Below, piece after piece: positions 1 to 9,639 of a DNA stretch of 64,000 nt. Both the position numbers and the translations under genes were made by a program. The stretch's first letter is position 1. The number at the start of each line of letters is the position of its first letter. The notes under the pieces are model-generated. The model made no database searches and was not told where the DNA came from. It saw nothing but the letters and a program-made list of their open reading frames with translations. This DNA comes from Opitutaceae bacterium (lineage in GTDB: Bacteria > Verrucomicrobiota > Verrucomicrobiia > Opitutales > Opitutaceae). The stretch covers positions 62,001 to 126,000 of the forward strand of contig JAUYAK010000010.1 in assembly GCA_030693515.1 (NCBI GenBank), written 5' to 3'.

Positions 1-2051
1 TGGTCGCCGAGGGTTTTCTCGACGAGCTTGGCCCACTGCTCGGCGAAGAATTTCAGTTTGTCGGGGTTCGGCCCGCGAAACAGGTGGTGGATCAGGTGCC
101 GGTAGGGCGGATAGCGGAAATCCTTTCGCACCTTCAGCTCGCTCGCGGCGAAGCCCGCGTAGTCTGCGTGCCGCGAGAACTGGATCGCCTCCGCCTGCGG
201 CGTGAACGTCTGCACGATCACCTCGCCCGCGCGATCGCCGCGACCGGCGCGGCCCGCCACCTGCACGAGGAGCTGGAAGGTCCGCTCGTTGGCCCGGAAA
301 TCCGGGATGTGCATCGACATGTCGGCGTCGATCAGGCCGACGAGCGTCACGTTGGGGAAATCGAGGCCCTTGCCGATCATCTGCGTGCCGACGAGCACAT
401 CGATCTTGCCGGCACGGAAGGCGGCGAGCACTTCGCGGAAGCGGTTCTTCTTGGACATCGTGTCGGTGTCCATGCGCTCGACACGCGCGCGCGGGACCAC
501 GCGGCGCACGCTCTCCTCGATGCGCTGCGTGCCGAGGCCGCGCCAGCGAATGTCGGGCGCGGCGCACTTGGGGCAGCGCGCGGGCGCCGGGCGCTGGTCG
601 CCGCAAAGGTGGCAGCGGAGCGTCTCATCCGTGCGGTGGTAGGTCAGCGCGATGCTGCAATGCGTGCATTCCTCCACGTGGCCGCAGGAGCGGCAGAGCA
701 TCGACGACGAGTAGCCGCGACGGTTGATGAACAGGATCGTCTGCTCGCGCCGCTCCAGGCGGTCCTGCATCGCGCGCACGAGCTTGCCCGAGAGCGCGGG
801 CAGGCCGCGCTGTTTCGCCGCCTCGATGCGCAGATCGACGATGTCGATGTAGGGCAGCTTGCGCGCATCGACCCGCTGCGTGAGCTGGAGCAGGCGGTAT
901 TTCCCGGCCTCGACGTTGGTGAAGCTTTCGAGCGACGGCGTGGCGGAGCCGAGCAGCGCATGCGCGGCCGCGAGCTTGGCGCGCATCACCGCCACGTCGC
1001 GCCCGTGGTAGCGCGGGGTCTCATCCTGCTTGTAGGCGGGCTCGTGCTCCTCATCGACCACGATGAGCTTGAGGTTCTGCACCGGCGCGAAAATCGCCGA
1101 GCGCGCGCCCACCACCACGCGCGCCTCGCCCGTTGCCAGCGCCAGCCAGCCGTCGAGCCGCTCGCCTTCGCTCAGATGGCTGTGCCACACGACGCAGCGC
1201 TGCCCCTGCGCGATGGCCTCGAGCCGCGAGCGCAGGCGCGCGACCGTCTGCGGCGTGAGCGCGACCTCGGGCACCAGAAACACCACGCCGCCGCCCGCTT
1301 TCAGCGCCGCATCGATCGCGCGCAGATAAACCTCGGTCTTGCCGGAACCCGTCACGCCGTGGAGCAGCGACACGCCGAATTTCGACTCGGCGATGCTCGC
1401 GGCGAGCGCGGCCATGGCGACCTGCTGTTCGGCGTTGGGCGTGTGCGGCTGCGCGGCCACGAGTTCGCCCGCCGCATGATCGTCGGCGTAGGCGATGCGC
1501 TCGATGCGGCGGGATTCCTCGCGGATCACGCCGCGCTTCACGAGGGCGTTGACCACCGCGGCGGTCTGGCCGAGACGCGCGAGCACCAGGGCCTTCGCCT
1601 GCGGGCGGAACTGCTGCTCAAGAAAATGGTAAAGCCGGGCCTGGGCGGGGGCGCGCTTCTCCAGCGCCGCAACCTCGTCGTCGGCGAGCTTCGTCGCGAT
1701 CGCGAGGAGTTTTTCCTGTTTGAGCCCGGCGCCGCGCCGCACGGCGGCGGGGATCATCGTCTCGATGATGCTGTCGAGGCCGCACGCGTAGTAGCCAGCC
1801 ATCCAGCGCGCGAGCCCGAGCAGATCCGGCGGGAGCGCGGGAAACGGATAGACGACCTGTGCCACCGCCTTCAGCCGCTCGATCGGGAAATCCTTCGGCG
1901 CACCGATCTCGCCGACGATGCCGAGCTTCATCGTGTTCACGATTGGCACGCGCACGAGCGTGCCGACCGCCACCGAGGCGCACAGCAGCTCCGGCACCCG
2001 GTAGTGCAGCACCTTGTCGAACCCCGCGAGCGGATGGACGCCTACGATCAT
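1..2051 (-). CDS. priA: Primosomal protein N' (replication restart helicase PriA), C-terminus beyond the window
   Basis: Superfamily 2 DNA helicase that reloads the replisome at stalled forks. Read on the minus strand from the ATG at 2051, the frame stays open to the left edge (683 codons), so only the last few dozen residues of a usual 730-750 aa protein are missing. The N-terminus matches the 3'-DNA-binding domain ([18 protein letters not shown]). Walker [13 protein letters not shown] lies near 1350-1385 and a DEEHE box near 1045-1065. A cysteine-rich zinc module (LCRSCG, CTHC, CHLCG, CPKC) lies between about 545 and 705, directly after RRGYSS. All hallmark motifs are intact. It is divergent from the Fur-family gene with about 60 nt between the starts. 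Confidence 0.95.
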   Translation of the reverse strand, partial: MIVGVHPLAGFDKVLHYRVPELLCASVAVGTLVRVPIVNTMKLGIVGEIGAPKDFPIERLKAVAQVVYPFPALPPDLLGLARWMAGYYACGLDSIIETMIPAAVRRGAGLKQEKLLAIATKLADDEVAALEKRAPAQARLYHFLEQQFRPQAKALVLARLGQTAAVVNALVKRGVIREESRRIERIAYADDHAAGELVAAQPHTPNAEQQVAMAALAASIAESKFGVSLLHGVTGSGKTEVYLRAIDAALKAGGGVVFLVPEVALTPQTVARLRSRLEAIAQGQRCVVWHSHLSEGERLDGWLALATGEARVVVGARSAIFAPVQNLKLIVVDEEHEPAYKQDETPRYHGRDVAVMRAKLAAAHALLGSATPSLESFTNVEAGKYRLLQLTQRVDARKLPYIDIVDLRIEAAKQRGLPALSGKLVRAMQDRLERREQTILFINRRGYSSSMLCRSCGHVEECTHCSIALTYHRTDETLRCHLCGDQRPAPARCPKCAAPDIRWRGLGTQRIEESVRRVVPRARVERMDTDTMSKKNRFREVLAAFRAGKIDVLVGTQMIGKGLDFPNVTLVGLIDADMSMHIPDFRANERTFQLLVQVAGRAGRGDRAGEVIVQTFTPQAEAIQFSRHADYAGFAASELKVRKDFRYPPYRHLIHHLFRGPNPDKLKFFAEQWAKLVEKTLGD

Positions 2052-2111
2052 CGCGCCACTGTGGGCGGCCGGCCGCGACGCGCGCAATCCCCGCGTTGCG
2101 CCGCGCGGCCC

Positions 2112-2621
2112 ATGATCCGTTTGACAGCGCCGGGCGCGACGGCGAACTGTCGCGCCGTGACGACCGATGCCGCGCGTGAAAAATTCCGGGCCTATCTCGC
2201 CGGGAAAGGGCTCCGCGCGACCAGCCAGCGCCTGGCCATCTTCGACGCCGCCTTTGGCCAGGCCGACCACTTCACCGCGGATCAATTGCTCCGCCACGTG
2301 CGCGCGATCGACGACTCGGTCTCCCGCGCCAGCGTTTACCGCACCCTCCCCCTGATGACGGCGAGCGCGCTGCTGCGCGCCGTGGACATCGGCGCCGACG
2401 AAAAATTCTACCGCCCGAACCGCGACGGCACGGCCACGCAGGTCGCGCAGGTGGTGTGCATCGACTGCACCCGGATATTCGAGATCAGCGCGCCGTTCAT
2501 GGCGTGGTATGGCAGCACGGTTTCATCCAAACTCGGCCTCACGCCCCAGTCGCAGCGCCTCCAGGTGAGCGCGCACTGCGATTCCTTCCGCCAGACTGGC
2601 ACGTGCCCGCGGCGCGGCTGA
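2112..2621 (+). CDS. Fur-family transcriptional regulator
   Basis: Predicted metal- or peroxide-responsive DNA-binding repressor of the Fur/Zur/PerR family, 169 aa from the ATG at 2112; a GTG at 2157 would give 154 aa and begins nearer the conserved part. The winged-helix half contains [32 protein letters not shown] and [12 protein letters not shown]. The C-terminal half keeps one CxxC pair (VVCIDC), but the usual HxxCxxCG is Q-VVC-IDCT. It ends in [11 protein letters not shown], giving a further late Cys. The altered site leaves the metal specificity open. The gene is divergent from priA, and a small TPR gene starts 15 nt downstream, possibly co-transcribed. Confidence 0.88.
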   Translation: MIRLTAPGATANCRAVTTDAAREKFRAYLAGKGLRATSQRLAIFDAAFGQADHFTADQLLRHVRAIDDSVSRASVYRTLPLMTASALLRAVDIGADEKFYRPNRDGTATQVAQVVCIDCTRIFEISAPFMAWYGSTVSSKLGLTPQSQRLQVSAHCDSFRQTGTCPRRG

Positions 2622-2636
2622 CACCACCTCTTTCCC

Positions 2637-3011
2637 ATGCCCAAGCCCAAGGACTCCGATCCCGCATTCGAGATTCAGTTCTTCGAGTCGGTCCTCCGCC
2701 GCGAGCCCGGCTATGCGCTCGTCGTCGAACTGCTCGGCGGGCTCTACACACGGCAGGGCCGCATCGCCGACGGCCTGAAAATGGATCGCAAGCTCGTGAA
2801 GCTGCAGCCGGCCAACGCCACCGCGCGCTACAATCTCGCGTGCAGCCTCGCGCTCTCGAAGCGCAAAGCCGACGCGATCGCCGAGCTGCACCGCGCCGTC
2901 GCCCTCGGCTACCGCGATGTCGAGTGGATGCTCAAAGATCCCGACCTCGACGGGCTGAAACGGCACCCGGAATTTCAGGCGCTGCTCCAGACGCTCCAGC
3001 CGCAGAGCTAG
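2637..3011 (+). CDS. Small tetratricopeptide-repeat protein
   Basis: Cytoplasmic 124 aa protein with no signal peptide. Residues 20-100 form about two TPR-like helical hairpins (EPGYALVVELLGGLYTRQGRIADGLKMDRKLVKLQPANATARYNLACSLAL), with the typical P/A spacing of TPRs. The C-terminus (LDGLKRHPEFQALLQTLQ) is the 'TPR end-associated' form common in Verrucomicrobiota proteins. No enzymatic motif. It starts 15 nt after the Fur-like gene. A protein-binding role is all that can be inferred. Confidence 0.8.
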   Translation: MPKPKDSDPAFEIQFFESVLRREPGYALVVELLGGLYTRQGRIADGLKMDRKLVKLQPANATARYNLACSLALSKRKADAIAELHRAVALGYRDVEWMLKDPDLDGLKRHPEFQALLQTLQPQS

Positions 3012-3046
3012 CTGCTGTGATGCTCTTCGCCATCGTTCACACGAGA

Positions 3047-3127
3047 GGTGGAATGCAGGCACGTCCCTGTGCCTGCATTCCACCGCGAAACACGGGCGAG
3101 TCCATGCGGGCACGGGGACGTGCCCGC
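3047..3127. repeat. Double hairpin palindromic element between the TPR gene and lipB
   Basis: Two adjacent inverted repeats. GGTGGAATGCAGGCAC at 3047-3062 pairs perfectly with 3069-3084 (16 bp, 6-nt loop). GCGGGCACG at 3106-3114 pairs with 3119-3127. No T-tract follows, so it is not a classical terminator. Its two-hairpin design matches the other palindromic elements in this window. Confidence 0.8.
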
Positions 3128-3165
3128 CCACCGCGGCACTCGCTCTGACACGACCGACGTTTGCG

Positions 3166-3864
3166 ATGCCTCCGAACACGTCATCACTCGCTGTCGTCGA
3201 TTGGGGCCGCACCGCCTATCGCGATGCCTGCGATCGCCAGGCCGCGCTCGTCGAGCATCACCTCACCGGGGCGATTGGCGACACGCTCGTCTTCACCGAG
3301 CATGAGCCGGTGTTCACCCTCGGCCTGCGCCGCGGTGCGGAGTCGCATCTCGTGTGGAACGCCGAGCGCCTGGCCCGGGAGGGTGTGGCGGTGGAAAACA
3401 CCAACCGCGGCGGCGACATCACCTACCACGGCCCCGGCCAGATCGTCGGCTACCCGATCGTCTCGCTCGCGGCCCAACGCGATTTACACGCTTACCTGCG
3501 GCTGCTCGAGGAGGTCGTCATCGCCGCGCTCGCCACCTTCGGCCTCGTCGCCAAACGACGCGACGGCCTCACCGGCATCTGGGTCGAGCGACGGAAAATC
3601 GCCGCCATCGGCGTCGCCGTGCGACGCTGGGTCGCCTACCACGGCTTCGCGCTCAACGTGGACCCCGACCTTGCGCATTTTGGCGGCATCGTGCCGTGCG
3701 GCATCGGCCCGGCGGATGGCACAGTGACCTCGCTGCGCGCGGAATTAGGCCGCGAGATCGCGCCTGCGGAGGTGAAGCGCGCCCTTGAGGAAGCGTTTCG
3801 CGCACAGTGGGCCGTGTTTTCCCGCGCAGAAAGCCCTCGCGATTTGCGCGCGGACCCGCGCTAA
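3166..3864 (+). CDS. lipB: Octanoyl-[acyl-carrier-protein]:protein N-octanoyltransferase
   Basis: Transfers octanoate from octanoyl-ACP to lipoyl domains, the first step of de novo lipoate synthesis in the cytoplasm. The 232 aa length is normal. The signature RGGDITYHGPGQ is at residues 81-92, the catalytic Cys178 lies in GGIVPCGI, and its partner Lys144 is in ERRKIAAIGV. lipA follows after 18 nt, so the pair forms a lipoate operon. A palindromic element lies upstream. Confidence 0.97.
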   Translation: MPPNTSSLAVVDWGRTAYRDACDRQAALVEHHLTGAIGDTLVFTEHEPVFTLGLRRGAESHLVWNAERLAREGVAVENTNRGGDITYHGPGQIVGYPIVSLAAQRDLHAYLRLLEEVVIAALATFGLVAKRRDGLTGIWVERRKIAAIGVAVRRWVAYHGFALNVDPDLAHFGGIVPCGIGPADGTVTSLRAELGREIAPAEVKRALEEAFRAQWAVFSRAESPRDLRADPR

Positions 3865-3882
3865 TCCTCGTCCGTATTTTTC

Positions 3883-4779
3883 ATGACCGCCCTCCGCAAA
3901 CCGTCCTGGCTCCGCGCCAAGCTGCCCAGTGGCCCCGGCTACGCCGCCACGCGCCGGCTCGTCGATGAGAACAAGCTCCACACCGTCTGCCAGAGCGCGC
4001 AGTGCCCCAACCTCGGCGAGTGCTGGTCGCGCGGCACCGCGACCGTGATGATCCTCGGCAACATCTGCACGCGCTCGTGCAACTTCTGCGCGATCGCCAC
4101 CGGCCGCCCCACCGAGCTCGACCTCGGCGAGCCCGCGCGCGTGGCCGATGCCGTCGCCAAGATGAATTTGAAGCACTGCGTCATCACCAGCGTCGCCCGC
4201 GACGAGCTCGCCGACGGCGGCGCGAGCGTCTGGGCCATGACGATCCGTGCCGTGCGCCACCGCAACCCGCAGACCGCGATCGAGGTGCTCACGCCCGACT
4301 TCAAGGGCAACACCGCGCACGTGGACATCGTGCTCGATGCGAAGCCCGACATCTTCAACCACAACCTCGAGACCATCGAGCGCCTGCAAAAGCCCGTGCG
4401 CGTGCAGGCCCGCTACGACCGCTCGCGCTCCGTGCTGCGCCACGCCAAGTCCCGCGGCTTCGTCACCAAGACCGGCATCATGCTCGGCCTCGGCGAGGAG
4501 CCGGCCGAGATCGAGCAGACACTCCGCGACATCGCCGCCGATCAGACCGACATCCTCACCATCGGCCAATATCTCCAACCGAGCGACAAGCACCTGCCCG
4601 TCGCGCGCTGGGCGCCGCCCGAGGAGTTCGTGCACTGGAAAACTTTCGGCCTCGGTCTCGGCCTCGGCGTCGTGGAGAGCGGCGCTCTCGTCCGCTCCAG
4701 CTACCACGCCGACGAACAGTCGCAGAAATACACCGGCGTGGAGCACCTCAACACGGCGAACGCGCTGGCGGGAGCATGA
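3883..4779 (+). CDS. lipA: Lipoyl synthase (radical SAM)
   Basis: Inserts two sulfur atoms into protein-bound octanoyl groups. The 298 aa length is typical. The auxiliary [4Fe-4S] cluster ligands are Cys36, Cys41 and Cys47 (HTVCQSAQCPNLGECW), completed by the conserved RSSYHA serine near the C-terminus. The radical-SAM cluster CTRSCNFC is at residues 62-69. It is 18 nt downstream of lipB on the same strand, so the substrate-forming and sulfur-inserting enzymes are co-expressed. Confidence 0.98.
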   Translation: MTALRKPSWLRAKLPSGPGYAATRRLVDENKLHTVCQSAQCPNLGECWSRGTATVMILGNICTRSCNFCAIATGRPTELDLGEPARVADAVAKMNLKHCVITSVARDELADGGASVWAMTIRAVRHRNPQTAIEVLTPDFKGNTAHVDIVLDAKPDIFNHNLETIERLQKPVRVQARYDRSRSVLRHAKSRGFVTKTGIMLGLGEEPAEIEQTLRDIAADQTDILTIGQYLQPSDKHLPVARWAPPEEFVHWKTFGLGLGLGVVESGALVRSSYHADEQSQKYTGVEHLNTANALAGA

Positions 4780-4831
4780 GGCAGGGTCCGCGAGGAATCC
4801 TCCCTCGCGCTCCAGACCCGTTCTGTCGGTG

Positions 4832-5671
4832 ATGCCCGCGACCCCGCCAACCGACGCGACGGGCGGTTCGCCTGCGACGCTCAGCCTTCGTCCGATTGGT
4901 CACCTGCGCACCCGCCAGCAGGTGAAGTTTCAGGCCGGCCACCAGCCCTCGGCGGCCGCGGAGGAGCGCAACGAAGTGGAACTGCTCGCGGGCTGCGGCT
5001 ATGAGCAGGCATTGCAGGACCTCGCCGGATTCGAACGCATCTGGCTGCTGTCGTGGTTTCATCGCAACGACAGCTGGCGTCCGCTCGTGCTGCCACCGCG
5101 GGGCCCATCGCGCCGCCGCGGGGTCTTTGCGACGCGCTCCCCGCACCGGCCCAATCCCCTCGGCCTGACGGCCGTGGCCCTGCTGGGCATCACCGGCCGC
5201 CGGCTGCACGTCGGCCCGTGCGACCTGGTGGACGGCACACCGATCCTCGACGTGAAGCCCTACGTCGCCGCCTACGATGCATTTCCCGCCGCTCCCGCCG
5301 GCTGGATCGACGCACTGGAGGCGGAGCTGAGCGCACCGGCGCGCTTTACTGTGACGTTCACGGCTTCCGCGCAGGCGCAGGGCCAGTGGCTGCGGGAACA
5401 CTGGCAGATCGATTTCACGCCGCGTCTGATCGAGTTGCTGTCGCGCGATCCCGCCCCGCATCGCACGCGGCGCATCCGGCGGCGCAACGCCAGCGAGTTC
5501 GAGATCGGCTGCGGCGCGTGGCGGGCGGTGTTCGTCGTGGAGGGCACCTCCGTCTGCGTGCGATCGCTCGAGGCCGCCTACCCGATGAAATTCCTCGGGC
5601 GCGCCGACTACCTCGATGTGCCAGACCGCGAGGCCCAGCTGGCGTTTCTGGCCCGATGGCGCGTGGGCTGA
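4832..5671 (+). CDS. trmO: tRNA (N6-threonylcarbamoyladenosine37-N6)-methyltransferase TrmO/TsaA family
   Basis: SAM-dependent methylation of t6A37 in tRNA-Thr. The start ATG at 4832 gives 279 aa. The N-terminal fold opens with LSLRPIGHLRTRQQVKFQAGHQP. The family signature TRSPHRPNPLGLTAVAL is around residues 95-112, followed by GPCDLVDGTPILDVKPYV. The roughly 140-residue C-terminal part (KFLGRADYLDVPDREAQLAFLARW) is the usual TrmO accessory domain. It starts 52 nt after lipA and may be read through from it. A gene end at 5707 on the other strand is convergent. Confidence 0.92.
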   Translation: MPATPPTDATGGSPATLSLRPIGHLRTRQQVKFQAGHQPSAAAEERNEVELLAGCGYEQALQDLAGFERIWLLSWFHRNDSWRPLVLPPRGPSRRRGVFATRSPHRPNPLGLTAVALLGITGRRLHVGPCDLVDGTPILDVKPYVAAYDAFPAAPAGWIDALEAELSAPARFTVTFTASAQAQGQWLREHWQIDFTPRLIELLSRDPAPHRTRRIRRRNASEFEIGCGAWRAVFVVEGTSVCVRSLEAAYPMKFLGRADYLDVPDREAQLAFLARWRVG

Positions 5672-5706
5672 ATCCGCAAAGGGCCGGCACGCACGTTCAC
5701 CCACTT

Positions 5707-5940
5707 TCAGCACCGGCGCATAAACTCGCCGATGAAGCGATCGACGTTTTTGCCTGAGACTTGGCATTCGATGTCACGATGCAGGCCTCGCGGGCGCTGC
5801 TTCAACTGCAGGTTCACCTCCAGCTGCTGCGCGAGCTCGACAATCCGCCGCGCCCTGCGCCGCTGCCAGCGCCAGCAGGTCAGACCAACCGAGATGGGCT
5901 TGGCTTGCGCATGGGCGAGGGTGGCGATGGCTCCTTTCAT
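5707..5940 (-). CDS. Small basic hypothetical protein (77 aa)
   Basis: Open frame read on the minus strand from the ATG at 5940. The product is very basic in its centre (WRWQRRRARRIVELAQQLEV) and ends VSGKNVDRFIGEFMRRC, which looks like a short alpha/beta fold rather than random sequence. I do not recognise a family. There is no clear Shine-Dalgarno. It lies alone between convergent trmO and the end of the amidase gene. It could be real or a remnant; it is the best coding candidate in 5672-6036. Confidence 0.45.
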   Translation of the reverse strand: MKGAIATLAHAQAKPISVGLTCWRWQRRRARRIVELAQQLEVNLQLKQRPRGLHRDIECQVSGKNVDRFIGEFMRRC

Positions 5941-6036
5941 GGCGCGGTCTTTTCAGACGCGAAAATCGTGCCAACGGCCGGCCGATCTTCTCGGAGAAAC
6001 ACCACTCCTGTCTGGATCAAATCCGATGAAAAATCC

Positions 6037-8229
6037 TCACGGCACCTCGTAGACTTCCACGAGCGCCTCGCCGGTGGTCGTGCCTGCACCCACGACCTGC
6101 ACGCTGTAGCTGCGGCCTGCCGGGAGCGTGAGCACCACGGCGGCGTCGCGGCTGCCGGGCGGGAGCGCAAACGCCCCGGTCGCGGCAAAGACGGGCGCGA
6201 GGCTCGCTTCCCAGTTGTCGTTTTCCGCGATGCGGGCGGTGGCGTCGCGCACTTCCAGCCGTGGATCGGCGAGCACGCCGGTCACGCCGAAGGGCGCGAG
6301 CCCCGGGCCGATCGCGCGGATGAGCACTTGCTGCGTTCCCGTGCCGGCAATCACGAAGCCCGCGATCAGCACGTCCGCGCCCGTGCCGACGCGGTTGCGC
6401 GCGGAGAGGTTCAGGAGCCGCACGGCGCTGCCGGTGCCGGCATCGTAGCCCTCGACGAGCACCACGCCGCCCGCGGTGCCAGTCACAACCGCCGTGCCCG
6501 CTCCTTCGATGGCCTGCAGCACGGCGGCGTCGCGGCTCGCCGCGGGAAACGCAAACGCGCCCAGGCTGGCAAAGGCCGGCGCGAGCCCCGGGGGCCAGTC
6601 GTTGTTTTGCGCGACGCGCGCGGCTCCGCTGAACAACTCGATCCGCGGATCAGCCATCGCGGTCGCGAGACCGAAGGCCGCGAGCGCCGGACCCGCCGCG
6701 CGCACGAGCAGCTGCTTGCCTGGCGGGCGCACGACAAAGCCCACGATCACGTTGCGGCCCGCTTCGAGCGACGTGCGCAACGAGAGATTGCTGAGCCATG
6801 CGGCCGGCCCATCGCCGGGAATAGCCGGCGTGAGATCCCGCATCGGCGAGGCCAGCGTGAGTTCGTTTGACGACTGCCCCGATGATCCGGCCGCGTTGAA
6901 CGCCTGCACCCGATAGGTGTAGGCTTCGTTTCCAGAGACAGTGGTGTCGCGGTAATTCGTGGCGCCGGCCGGCAATGTAGCGACCGTCGTCCAGGCCTCC
7001 GCCGCCGGCTCGCGACGTTGCACACGGTAGCCGGTTTCATTGGTCGCGTGGTCCGTCCACGTGAAAGTGACGGCTCCAGCCTCGTTGATCGCGGCCAGCC
7101 CGCTCGGCGGGGCCGGCACCGGACCCTCGACGAATTCGCGGATGCCATCGGCAATCGCGGCCGAGACGATGCGCTTGAAGCGCTCGTCGCGCAGCGCGGC
7201 GTTGTCGGGCGTTGGTCGATCCATGAACGCGATTTCCAGGATGACGGCCGGGCGGGTCGCGAGGCGGTTTTCGCCGTAGCTGCCATTGAAGCCCTGCACG
7301 CGACGGTCGGCCCACGTCGGATCGTAATCGCGGCGGATCGCGGTGATGACGCGGGCGTGCAGCAAGTCGGCCAGGCGGCGGCTCTCGGCCGCGGCGACGT
7401 GGTTGGTGTCGTAGAGCGTCTCGGTGCCGGTGCCCCCGCCGCCGTTGTTGTGGATGCTCACGAGCAGCTCGGCGCCGATAGCGTTGGCGTAGAGCGGGCG
7501 GCACCGGATGTCCTGGCTGATGTGATCGAAACCGGGTTCGTTCCACACCGACTCGGCGGCGCCGAGTGCCTTCACGTGATAGCGCGCGGCCTCCTGCCAG
7601 CGCGGGAAGGCGGACTCGCCGTCGCCCGCACCGCGGTCGAGGTTGCGCGTGGGCCGCACATCGGCACCCCACGCCGTGAGCTGGGCCGCGACGAGCGATA
7701 CGAAATCGTGGTTCACAAAATCCTCCACGATGTCCGAGAAAAAACTCCGCTGGAGCACCCAGCGGCTGGAAGTGTTGAGGTAGTAGCCGTGCCCGGGGCT
7801 CAGTGCGATGCGACGGCCGTTGAGCGCACCGCGCGCCGGCGCTTGGGCACCCGGAGCCGCCGGGGCCGCAGCACGTGCGGGCCCGCCATGCAGTTCGCCA
7901 ATGAGATCGGGCAACGGCGTGCCCGCGATGCGAAACTCAAACTCGATGGCCGATACCCGTTCGCGCAGCGCCTCGCCCGCAGCGAACTGCACGTGCTTCG
8001 TCAGCAAGGCGAACATCGCTGAGCCCGGAAGCAACGCCCGCGCCTCCCCGCCGAGATCCACCGTGAGCCGCTCGCCGTCGAGCGTGGCGGAAAGCAAGCG
8101 CACGCCCGGCGCGTGCTCGGCCAGCGCCGCCGCGATCGCGGCGTGCGCCGGCGCATCGACGGTCGGCGCCGCCACAAGGCGGACGACGGCGAAGACCAGG
8201 AAAACGAGCACGGTCCGGGGCGGAGGCAT
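6037..8229 (-). CDS. Secreted N-acetylmuramoyl-L-alanine amidase with fibronectin III and two C-terminal repeat domains
   Basis: Peptidoglycan-cleaving zinc amidase (Amidase_3 fold), 730 aa. The ATG at 8229 is chosen because it follows a GAAGG ribosome-binding site and begins a signal peptide (residues 1-21, MPPPRTVLVFLVFAVVRLVA). Catalytic domain about 138-368: zinc ligands in LSPGHG (His147) and VSIHNNGGGGTGTET (His260), with catalytic Glu332 in VILEIAFMDRP. A fibronectin type III domain spans about 373-461. Two homologous repeats of about 120 residues follow (about 479-600 and 606-730), each with GF(V)..(R)A.GP.LA.FG...ADPR.E and the second ending LVEVYEVP. The tail resembles domains common in Opitutaceae secreted proteins. 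Divergent from the gene at 8482. Confidence 0.88.
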   Translation of the reverse strand: MPPPRTVLVFLVFAVVRLVAAPTVDAPAHAAIAAALAEHAPGVRLLSATLDGERLTVDLGGEARALLPGSAMFALLTKHVQFAAGEALRERVSAIEFEFRIAGTPLPDLIGELHGGPARAAAPAAPGAQAPARGALNGRRIALSPGHGYYLNTSSRWVLQRSFFSDIVEDFVNHDFVSLVAAQLTAWGADVRPTRNLDRGAGDGESAFPRWQEAARYHVKALGAAESVWNEPGFDHISQDIRCRPLYANAIGAELLVSIHNNGGGGTGTETLYDTNHVAAAESRRLADLLHARVITAIRRDYDPTWADRRVQGFNGSYGENRLATRPAVILEIAFMDRPTPDNAALRDERFKRIVSAAIADGIREFVEGPVPAPPSGLAAINEAGAVTFTWTDHATNETGYRVQRREPAAEAWTTVATLPAGATNYRDTTVSGNEAYTYRVQAFNAAGSSGQSSNELTLASPMRDLTPAIPGDGPAAWLSNLSLRTSLEAGRNVIVGFVVRPPGKQLLVRAAGPALAAFGLATAMADPRIELFSGAARVAQNNDWPPGLAPAFASLGAFAFPAASRDAAVLQAIEGAGTAVVTGTAGGVVLVEGYDAGTGSAVRLLNLSARNRVGTGADVLIAGFVIAGTGTQQVLIRAIGPGLAPFGVTGVLADPRLEVRDATARIAENDNWEASLAPVFAATGAFALPPGSRDAAVVLTLPAGRSYSVQVVGAGTTTGEALVEVYEVP

Positions 8230-8481
8230 CGCGGAACCTTCACGCGCAGGAGCAGCCGTTGGCAAGAAAGCGGTTCGGGCGCGCCCGCGCCGCGGACGCA
8301 TCGGAGCGAAGCGCGCGGGCGATTCTCCCTTGGCTTTTCCACCGCGCAGAGGTGAATTCGGCCATGATTGATGCCCTGCCCCCGGTGCGTCGTGCGAACC
8401 GCTCCCGCCGCTGAACCTTGATCCCATGAGACCCTTTTCAACGACGGATCTCGCGTTCACCGGCGCTTAAGCACCCACCCA
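8230..8481. other. Divergent intergenic region, no gene seen
   Basis: 252 nt between the amidase start (minus) and the start at 8482 (plus). It must hold both promoters. Open frames upstream of 8229 continue the amidase frame but lack a ribosome-binding site and a signal peptide. I could not assign promoter boxes and see no strong palindrome. Confidence 0.6.
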
Positions 8482-9639
8482 ATGAAGACCGGCCTTCCCG
8501 TCGCCATCACACTGCTTTTCGCCTTCACGCTCGGAATGCGGGGCGCCGACACACCACAGGCACCGAACGCTGGCTCCGCCGCCGAGTCGTTGCCGGCGTT
8601 CAAAGCTAAGCTGCGCGACACGCTGACTCGCCATCTCGACAAGCTGCTCGGCGCCGACGGTTCGGTCCGCGCGCTGAAAGGCAAAACCGCCGAGGGCAAC
8701 GGCGCGCTGGCCTTCTACCTGATGTTCGAGGTCACCGGCGAACAGAGATACCGCAAGGCCGCACTCAGCCTGGCGGACCAGGTGTTGAAGGACATGCGCG
8801 CGACGAAATTCGGCGTGCTGCCCATCAAGGAAAAGGACAAGCCCGGCGGCATCACGATCGTCGGTGGCGGTCCGCCCGCGCTCGGGGCCTACACTTCGAG
8901 CGTCGCCTACATCCTGCACCAGGAAGGCGGGCGCCCCGACGATCTCCGCTACATCGCAACCGTGCTCGACCGCTATGCGTGGAGCGAAAACGGCTGGTGG
9001 GCCGCGACGATCGACGTGAAGACCGGCGAGTCGAAACTGCCGATGACGAAGCCGTCGATCATCAACAAAGCGGCGGCGATGGCCATGGCTGCCGGCATCG
9101 TCAGCGGCTACCTGCGGGACATCGACCCCGCGCTCGCCGCCAGCCTGAAGCGCAAGACGGACAAGTGCCTTTACGACCAGATCATCCCCGCTCAGCTCGC
9201 GGATGGCTTCTGGCACTACGGGCTCAACGAGAACGATCCGAAGGACAAGGACGTCTTCGGCTACTTCATGCTCACGACGAAGGAGCTGATGAACCTGCAG
9301 CGCTTCAACCCGGCCTATCGTGAGGAACGCCTCAATGCCGCGCTCAAGAAAGCCCAGGCCTTCGCGTTGCAGCAGATCGTTCCGATGACCGAGCCCAACT
9401 CCGGCCCCGCCCCGCGCCCGCACGCCACCCCCGGCACGCCGAAACGGTATTCGGTGCAGGACGAGGCCAAGCGCAGCTACCAACTCGGCCTCATCCTCCT
9501 CGAAGGCGGACAAGTGAATGAAGGCCTCAGAATCCTGAGCGCAGCCCTCGCGCAATTCCCCGTCGGCAACGCCGGCCAGGAAGGGGCTCACGCCTCGGAA
9601 CCTTCCGCGCTCATTCTTTCCGGCTCGCTCTTGCACTGA
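8482..9639 (+). CDS. Secreted alpha/alpha-barrel protein of unknown activity
   Basis: 385 aa with an N-terminal signal peptide (about 1-21, VAITLLFAFTLGMRGA). The rest is alpha-helical with repeated hairpins (ALAFYLMFEVTGEQRYRKAALSLADQVL, YTSSVAYILHQEGGRPDDLRYIATVLDRYAW, KRSYQLGLILLEGG), the pattern of six-hairpin glycosidase/lyase-like proteins. No catalytic motif could be assigned, so substrate and activity are unknown. It precedes a predicted periplasmic sugar oxidation pair, which would fit a role in carbohydrate use. Confidence 0.75.
   Translation: MKTGLPVAITLLFAFTLGMRGADTPQAPNAGSAAESLPAFKAKLRDTLTRHLDKLLGADGSVRALKGKTAEGNGALAFYLMFEVTGEQRYRKAALSLADQVLKDMRATKFGVLPIKEKDKPGGITIVGGGPPALGAYTSSVAYILHQEGGRPDDLRYIATVLDRYAWSENGWWAATIDVKTGESKLPMTKPSIINKAAAMAMAAGIVSGYLRDIDPALAASLKRKTDKCLYDQIIPAQLADGFWHYGLNENDPKDKDVFGYFMLTTKELMNLQRFNPAYREERLNAALKKAQAFALQQIVPMTEPNSGPAPRPHATPGTPKRYSVQDEAKRSYQLGLILLEGGQVNEGLRILSAALAQFPVGNAGQEGAHASEPSALILSGSLLH

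Noticed and set aside
84-2621. Long plus-strand open frame covering priA
   Set aside because: Only its end (from 2112) is a real gene; the first 2 kb is antisense to clear PriA motifs and rich in Arg/Ala/His, as expected from high-GC shadow frames.
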